Shown here: positions 59,275 to 64,000 of the stretch, piece after piece
How the letters are laid out: each line of letters begins with the position of its first letter
Position numbering within the stretch: the stretch's first letter is position 1
Assembly (NCBI RefSeq): GCF_034087045.1
Contig: NZ_CP139247.1
Coordinates: forward strand, 3,870,001-3,934,000
Length of the DNA: 64,000 nt
Direction: 5' to 3'
Source: Chitinophaga sancti
GTDB taxonomy: Bacteria > Bacteroidota > Bacteroidia > Chitinophagales > Chitinophagaceae
Notes under the pieces: model-generated
What the model was told of the DNA's origin: nothing
Databases searched by the model: none
The model's input: only the letters and a program-made list of their open reading frames with translations
Made by a program: the position numbers and the translations under genes

Positions 59275-60618
59275 TCATCTGACCCCTGCTTTCCTTTTTA
59301 ACCATTTCCATGTCAATACTGCTCCTGTCACACTGACCATTGTACCACCCAGCATTAAAATCCACACGACTACATCCCACAATGGCCTTTTATAAACCAA
59401 AAAACTAAAATCAAGACTGTGTAAACCATGATACAACCACCGCTCCACCCTTGCGCCATTATCCTCTTGCAGCACCAGCTGGCCGGTGCTGAGGTTTATA
59501 TAAGACCAGGTGTCACCATCTTTTACCCTTAAAACAGGAAGTCGCTTTTCGTATTTACGTGAATAGTAATAGTCATCGTAAGTAGCCAGTATTTCTTTCT
59601 TCCCTTTTATATGAAAGATACTGGTATCGAATCGTTCAAATGGTTCGCTACCCGCTTTGTCACCTGCCACCAGCTGTGTATGCTGGCCATCTTTCCAGCC
59701 AAGGTAATAAGGTTTTCCTTCCACTTCTAAAAACTGGATTTCTTTTACATCCGAAAAATTGCGAGGTAAAGCAACAAAATTATCCTGAATGGAGATCTTT
59801 GGTTTTGTACTCTTTCCCAAAGGCAGCGGACTCATTGAAAACAACCCACTCAATACCCATGTAAATACAAACAACCCAAAGATAAATCCTGTATAATGAT
59901 GGTACTTAAACCATACTTTTTTATAAGGACTGAATTGCATACCCCGCTTCCTTTTATACCTCACAAAACCCATGATAATGCCGGCCAGACACATCATGGT
60001 ACCCATCAATGATACCCATATCACCACCTGACTCCATACAGGTCTGTTCCTGATCAGTATAGTCGGATAGATCCAGTGAGGAATAGGTCCCAGCCATGCC
60101 AATAGCCTTTGTCTGGCATTTACCATCTGCACCACTTCGGCCGTATGCATAGATACATACACATAATTGCCGGCAGCATCATCCATTTTAAATTTATACA
60201 CATCCGGCAGATATCCCTGCGAACGATGCGCTGCCATCCATTGATCTATTTCATGTAAGACCTCCACAGACGCAGGTTGGCTATGCGCAAAAGCAGTGGC
60301 GATCTGGCTGGCTAATGCCGTATCTACTCCCGGCAGCGTATCTCCATTATCTGCAAAGATCACCTGCTGGTCAATCCTGTAAACAGGTCTGTCCAGCAGC
60401 ATGCCCAGTCTTACACGCTTTGCATCTTTGATCTGAGGCGGAATAATATGACATTGCTCCAATTTAAGCTGGGGCAACCGTTGTAAGCGCTGTTCATATT
60501 TCATCGTCGGATATGTGACATACATCATCATCATCCCGGATAAAAACCAAACGACAAACATCATACTCAGTGCGAACCCCAGGTACCGGTGTATGAGCAA
60601 TACTGCTTTGAACTTCAT
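59275..60618 (-). CDS. PepSY-associated transmembrane protein
   Basis: The 447-residue protein has the PepSY_TM layout: helix 1 (about 8-35, RYLGFALSMMFVVWFLSGMMMMY), a periplasmic PepSY domain, helices near 185-220, HHYTGFIFGLFVFTWVLSGLFSM near 235, and a C-terminal helix near 420. Conserved histidines in the helices resemble those of heme- or metal-reductase-like PepSY proteins, which often partner siderophore receptors. It starts 2 bp after the receptor stop, so it lies in the riboswitch-controlled operon. A start four codons earlier (60630) would overlap the receptor gene. Confidence 0.87.
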   Translation of the reverse strand: MKFKAVLLIHRYLGFALSMMFVVWFLSGMMMMYVTYPTMKYEQRLQRLPQLKLEQCHIIPPQIKDAKRVRLGMLLDRPVYRIDQQVIFADNGDTLPGVDTALASQIATAFAHSQPASVEVLHEIDQWMAAHRSQGYLPDVYKFKMDDAAGNYVYVSMHTAEVVQMVNARQRLLAWLGPIPHWIYPTILIRNRPVWSQVVIWVSLMGTMMCLAGIIMGFVRYKRKRGMQFSPYKKVWFKYHHYTGFIFGLFVFTWVLSGLFSMSPLPLGKSTKPKISIQDNFVALPRNFSDVKEIQFLEVEGKPYYLGWKDGQHTQLVAGDKAGSEPFERFDTSIFHIKGKKEILATYDDYYYSRKYEKRLPVLRVKDGDTWSYINLSTGQLVLQEDNGARVERWLYHGLHSLDFSFLVYKRPLWDVVVWILMLGGTMVSVTGAVLTWKWLKRKAGVR

Positions 60619-60619
60619 C

Positions 60620-62716
60620 TTATAAAGCATACTTCAGTGTCAGCAAATAATTGCGGGTTGCACCCGGGTAAAACTGGTTGGAATAAATGGCGTTTGCAAA
60701 GTATTTCTCATTCGCCAGATTATTTACATTCAGGCGCACTCCTACCTTGCCAAACTGGTAACCCAGTGCGGCATCGATGGTGGTGTAAGCATGTAATACA
60801 TAGGTGTTGGCACTGTTGGTATAGGTATCGCTCATATAGTTGGCACCAGCACCAACGCCCCAGCGTTTCAGCTGATAGTTCGCCCACAGGTTCGCCATAT
60901 GTTTAGGTGCCAGTGCTACGATATTGCCAGCTACGCTATTGGTCAGCGACTTGTCAGCATAAGGGAGGTATTTGGCAAGGGTGAAGGTATAACCGGCATT
61001 CACGTCCAGTCCTGCCAGCGGACTACCTTGCAATTCAATTTCGTATCCTTTTGACTCCGCCGCACCAACACGTTTGTAACCACCGCCGGCAATGCTTTCT
61101 ACCTGATTGTTCTTTCTCATATAGTAAAGGGAACCATTCACAGACCAGTTATGGGTAATGTCATAACGGGTACCTACTTCCCCCTGGTAACCATCTTCCG
61201 GTTCGAAGGTCTCGCCATTGTTGGCAATCCTTCTGCTTGGCTTGAAGTAAGTAGAGTAGGAGCCATAGACAGACCATTCTTTCAATGGCTGATACACCAG
61301 GCCTGCACGGTAGGTGAGTGCCGCGGTAGGGATCTTTGTCTCCGCACCTCTCTCCGTTACATTCCTGTTTTTATCGACCTTGTTGGTGAAATAAGTACCC
61401 CGGAAGATATCGTAACGTAGGCCAACAAGACCTTTCAGTTTGTCGGAAAGTTTTATCCACTCCTGTACATACAGCCCATGAACGGTTTCTTCTGAAGCCT
61501 TGTACTGGTAAGGCGTGTAACTGATATACCCCTGATTTAAGATAGGATCCTGTACAGCAACAGTGGCGTACAGACCATCTCCATATATGTTGGCACTATA
61601 CGTTTTGCGATCTAAATTACTGTAAGAGTAGCCTACGAGGATTTTATGTTCAATGTGACCGGTATGCACGTTGTAAGTCAGTTCCAGCTGATTTTGCAAT
61701 GGCCTGGTCAGGTGATTGAAATACAGTGGAGAAGTACGTGTCAGTGAGTCGAGTGACTCATTGAAGGTCAGTTCTTCAGTAGATAAATAATCGATATTAT
61801 CATTGGAATAGGAGAGCTGATCAGAGAGCACCAAAGCATCGCTGAACTGGTGAGTATAACGCAGTTGATAGCTGGTAGTGGTGTTCTTCAGAAAATCGGC
61901 CGGGTCGTTGTAACGGGTATTTACATTTATACCGGGAGCAGGTTTGCTACCTGTCAGCATAGGGATACCGGCGTCAGTAGCGTAATGATCCTTGTTGGCA
62001 CCAACGGTGAAGTAGAAGTTATCGCGTGCAGTAGGTGTGTATTCCAATGCGAGGTATGCATTGTTGGTATTCACAGCGGCATTGCGATAACCATCAGTAG
62101 CAGATAATCCTGCATCAACGCGGTAGAAGAGGTTTTTGCTCAGCGCACCACCGGCACCTACGCGCATTCTGCGGGTATTAAAGCTACCATAGGAGGCGGA
62201 GAAGTCCGCTTTTTGCTCCGTAGTAGGGCGTTTGCGCACCATGTTGATAATGCCGCCTAATGCAGAGTGACCGAAAAGTACAGAGGCGGGACCTTTCAGC
62301 ACTTCAATCCTTTCAATATTCGCGAGATTGGTGCTGGGCGCACTGGTGCTGATGTTGTGACGTTCATCTCTGACACCGTCTACCAGCAATACAAAGTTGT
62401 TGAAACCACGGATGGTGAAGTGCTGAAAACCGCCGTAGGTGTTGTTTGCACGTACCCCGGTCACGTTTTTCATAGCTTCGCCCAGGTCGTCAGTGCCTCT
62501 TTGTTCGATGGTTCTGGAAGATACAGCAGTCGTAGTCAATGGGAGATCCCGGATAGGGACATTGATCTTGTTGATGCTGGAACGTTGGGCATGATTGATG
62601 GTGACTTCAGCTAATTGTTTGACAGTAGTGTCAGCAACAGATTGTGCCTGCATGGTGGCGGCGGACAGTGTACATGACAGCAGAATACCGGCGAAGGTGA
62701 ATGTAGATGTTTGCAT
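60620..62716 (-). CDS. TonB-dependent receptor under cobalamin-riboswitch control
   Basis: From ATG 62716 the product is 698 residues with a signal peptide (cleavage near TMQAQ), a plug domain with VTGVRANNTYGGFQHFTIRG, ANIERIEVLKGPASVLFG and GGIINMVRKRP, and a barrel ending YLLTLKYAL. By sequence it resembles ferric-siderophore receptors. The cobalamin riboswitch upstream suggests instead, or as well, a corrinoid ligand. It lacks an N-terminal carboxypeptidase-regulatory domain. PepSY gene follows by 2 bp. The upstream start at 62761 would push the signal peptide inwards. Confidence 0.92.
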   Translation of the reverse strand: MQTSTFTFAGILLSCTLSAATMQAQSVADTTVKQLAEVTINHAQRSSINKINVPIRDLPLTTTAVSSRTIEQRGTDDLGEAMKNVTGVRANNTYGGFQHFTIRGFNNFVLLVDGVRDERHNISTSAPSTNLANIERIEVLKGPASVLFGHSALGGIINMVRKRPTTEQKADFSASYGSFNTRRMRVGAGGALSKNLFYRVDAGLSATDGYRNAAVNTNNAYLALEYTPTARDNFYFTVGANKDHYATDAGIPMLTGSKPAPGINVNTRYNDPADFLKNTTTSYQLRYTHQFSDALVLSDQLSYSNDNIDYLSTEELTFNESLDSLTRTSPLYFNHLTRPLQNQLELTYNVHTGHIEHKILVGYSYSNLDRKTYSANIYGDGLYATVAVQDPILNQGYISYTPYQYKASEETVHGLYVQEWIKLSDKLKGLVGLRYDIFRGTYFTNKVDKNRNVTERGAETKIPTAALTYRAGLVYQPLKEWSVYGSYSTYFKPSRRIANNGETFEPEDGYQGEVGTRYDITHNWSVNGSLYYMRKNNQVESIAGGGYKRVGAAESKGYEIELQGSPLAGLDVNAGYTFTLAKYLPYADKSLTNSVAGNIVALAPKHMANLWANYQLKRWGVGAGANYMSDTYTNSANTYVLHAYTTIDAALGYQFGKVGVRLNVNNLANEKYFANAIYSNQFYPGATRNYLLTLKYAL

Positions 62717-62886
62717 TGATAGAGTTGATGAAGAAATAATAATTCTCCTTGACTTTACCATGCTTTTGTGGGGAAGGAATGGAGGTGTGGTATAAGCACA
62801 CGATGGTCCGTAAGTGAATACACTCCGGATTTAAAACTCCAAACCTTGACGTTGCTTCAGTCCACGAAAGCATTGCCAGCGTAAAA

Positions 62887-63046
62887 AAGGCAGGTCTCCT
62901 GACTTGTAACATTGCTGCCGTCCTTCCCGATCATATCGATCAGTGGACATTGGTGGCAGCAACTGTGATTGTTACTTACAGTTGCGGGACAGTTCGTGAT
63001 TTTCACACGATTCCCTATTAATCTGCTGTTAAACAGAACCTTTTTT
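62887..63046 (-). ncRNA. Cobalamin (adenosylcobalamin) riboswitch
   Basis: Read on the minus strand, the element contains the conserved GGGAATC and ACTGTCCCGCAACTGTAA segments, a GCTGCCAC region, and at the 3' end the B12-box AGTCAGGAGACCTGCC (rc of 62889-62904), followed by TTTTTT. This is the class-I cobalamin riboswitch pattern. It lies about 170 bases upstream of the TonB receptor start and should repress the receptor/PepSY operon when cobalamin is plentiful. The 63047-63241 interval beyond it shows nothing further that I can support. Confidence 0.93.
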
Positions 63047-63241
63047 AGGTGGGGGAAAGAAAAGAACTTAAAAACGTGGGCGAAGATAGGGATTTGATTT
63101 AAAATGGGAAGGTGTTTTTAATGGAGTCTATTGTTTGGGAAGAATAACCGTTTAAAGGGATTATTGTTTTTTAGTAAAGTTCGTTTGAAAAAAAACTCAT
63201 TTGAGAAGGAAATATTACCCCATTTTTCAGGGGTAATACTA

Positions 63242-64000
63242 TTATTTTTTTGTGGCAGCGTCAAATACACGGCAGAAATTACCTCCGCCTATTTTGCCTA
63301 TTTCTTCTTCATTAAAACCTGTTTTTAGCAGTGCATCCACTACTGCGTAGTAGAAGCCTACATTTTGATCAGCCCATGCAAGATTGGTGCGTTCGCCGAC
63401 GCGGGGTTTTTGAGGGCCATTTTCTTTAGGTTTGTTTTGCTCACCTTCCGGACCACCTTTATGCTCACCACCCGGTCCTCCGCCAAATCCAGATTGGGCA
63501 CCCGGCTTGTGATACGGAGGCGTCATCTTCGTATCCGTACCAATACACACATGATCTACACCTACAATATCCACCAATGCCCTGATATTCTGTGCATACT
63601 CCAACGGGGTATCCGCCAGATGCGTCCACACGCCAATCACTCCACCTGCATCTGCCACTACTTTCGCATTCTCCCTGCTGATGAGCCTTTTGTACATCAT
63701 CTTCGCCATCCCGGGATTATTCCCCAGCTGTGTATTCAACCCTGTATGAGAAATAAACACCGGTTGTGCAGCCACCTTCAATGCCATTGCCACCGTATTC
63801 CCATCGCAATGTGCGAGGTCCACCAGTATACCTAGCCTGTTACATTCCCTGATCACATCTGCACCAAACGTAGTTAGTCCTCCAAATGCAGGTTCATTCG
63901 TATACACATCCCCCAAAGGCACTGATGCATCGCTGTCGTGTAATAAAGTAAGATGACGTAACCCGCGTTTATAACCTATTTCCACTCTTTCCACCTTTCC
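63242..64000 (-). CDS. Membrane dipeptidase (M19), partial at window end
   Basis: The frame runs off the right edge, so the N terminus is missing. The visible 252 residues match M19 renal-dipeptidase-type peptidases: RGLRHLTLLHDSD, NRLGILVDLAHCDG, PVFISHTGLN (zinc-site His region), DAGGVIGVWTHLADT, VGVDHVCIGTD. M19 enzymes cleave dipeptides with a binuclear zinc site. A low-complexity Gly/Glu/Pro/Lys-rich insert (HKPGAQSGFGGGPGGEHKGG and on) lies after the TDTKM strand and is unusual for the family. The C terminus is complete. Confidence 0.9.
   Translation of the reverse strand, partial: GKVERVEIGYKRGLRHLTLLHDSDASVPLGDVYTNEPAFGGLTTFGADVIRECNRLGILVDLAHCDGNTVAMALKVAAQPVFISHTGLNTQLGNNPGMAKMMYKRLISRENAKVVADAGGVIGVWTHLADTPLEYAQNIRALVDIVGVDHVCIGTDTKMTPPYHKPGAQSGFGGGPGGEHKGGPEGEQNKPKENGPQKPRVGERTNLAWADQNVGFYYAVVDALLKTGFNEEEIGKIGGGNFCRVFDAATKK

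Noticed and set aside
61151..62614. Several plus-strand open frames opposite the TonB receptor
   Set aside because: They are shadows of the receptor gene with no protein-like pattern or start signal.

Overview
The window looks like a chromosomal segment of a Bacteroidota bacterium, most likely a Chitinophaga-type member of the Chitinophagaceae. The reasons are TonB-dependent receptors with CarboxypepD_reg-like N termini, LytS/LytTR two-component pairs, a CzcA-TolC fusion pump with a DUF6660-type leader gene, secreted GH43 and GH18-like enzymes, a WG-repeat protein, weak Shine-Dalgarno signals, and several good matches to the Bacteroidota -7 promoter box TAnnTTTG close to start codons. No rRNA, tRNA, CRISPR array, prophage or intact insertion sequence was seen.

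Layout, left to right. 1-4340: a decayed kinase/Thg1 pair, a CPA1 Na+/H+ antiporter, and a probable Panacea-type toxin-antitoxin pair lying between two different tandem-repeat arrays. 4340-11740: M2 peptidase, YeiH exporter, ribosome hibernation factor, LytS/LytTR pair, GAF histidine kinase, outer-membrane protein. 11830-19240: an AhpD-like / YCII / ECF42-type sigma factor operon, a PPP-type phosphatase, then a hydrolase, FUSC, exonuclease III and small-protein run, and a GH18-like secreted protein with an altered catalytic motif. 19300-24230: two large palindromes, a divergent quinone oxidoreductase/HxlR pair with a visible operator, and a NEW3-protein/ABC exporter operon. 24400-32030: GH43-lectin lipoprotein, WG-repeat protein, GH43-discoidin-Fn3 enzyme, alginate-export-type porin. 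32090-37170: an AraC regulator divergent from a UbiD / DUF554 / UbiX / beta-propeller cluster, which is probably an aromatic-acid decarboxylation operon needing prenylated FMN. 37470-45230: dienelactone hydrolase, TonB receptor, TMEM175 channel, DUF434 protein, Crp/SDR pair, sorbosone-dehydrogenase-like protein. 45500-53480: heavy-metal RND efflux operon, Crp regulator, DHA2 drug transporter. 53770-58990: small genes, phosphodiesterase, DUF1223 protein, second LytS/LytTR pair, epoxide-hydrolase-like enzyme. 59275-63050: a cobalamin riboswitch preceding a TonB receptor and a PepSY membrane protein. The window ends inside an M19 dipeptidase gene.

Two themes cut across the gene list. First, gene decay: C-terminal stubs remain of a probable M14 peptidase, an Old Yellow Enzyme, an HxlR regulator and a duplicated hydrolase tail, plus the kinase/Thg1 remnant. 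Second, structured intergenic DNA: at least eight short tandem arrays, each with its own unit (11 to 52 bp), and a dispersed module of up to about 95 bp seen in four places, always just after a gene or gene stub in the same orientation and in three of them followed by a terminator hairpin. That 3'-end module, the UbiD cluster, the TA pair between repeat arrays and the B12-controlled receptor/PepSY pair are the items most worth following up. All family assignments come from reading motifs by eye; no database search was possible.
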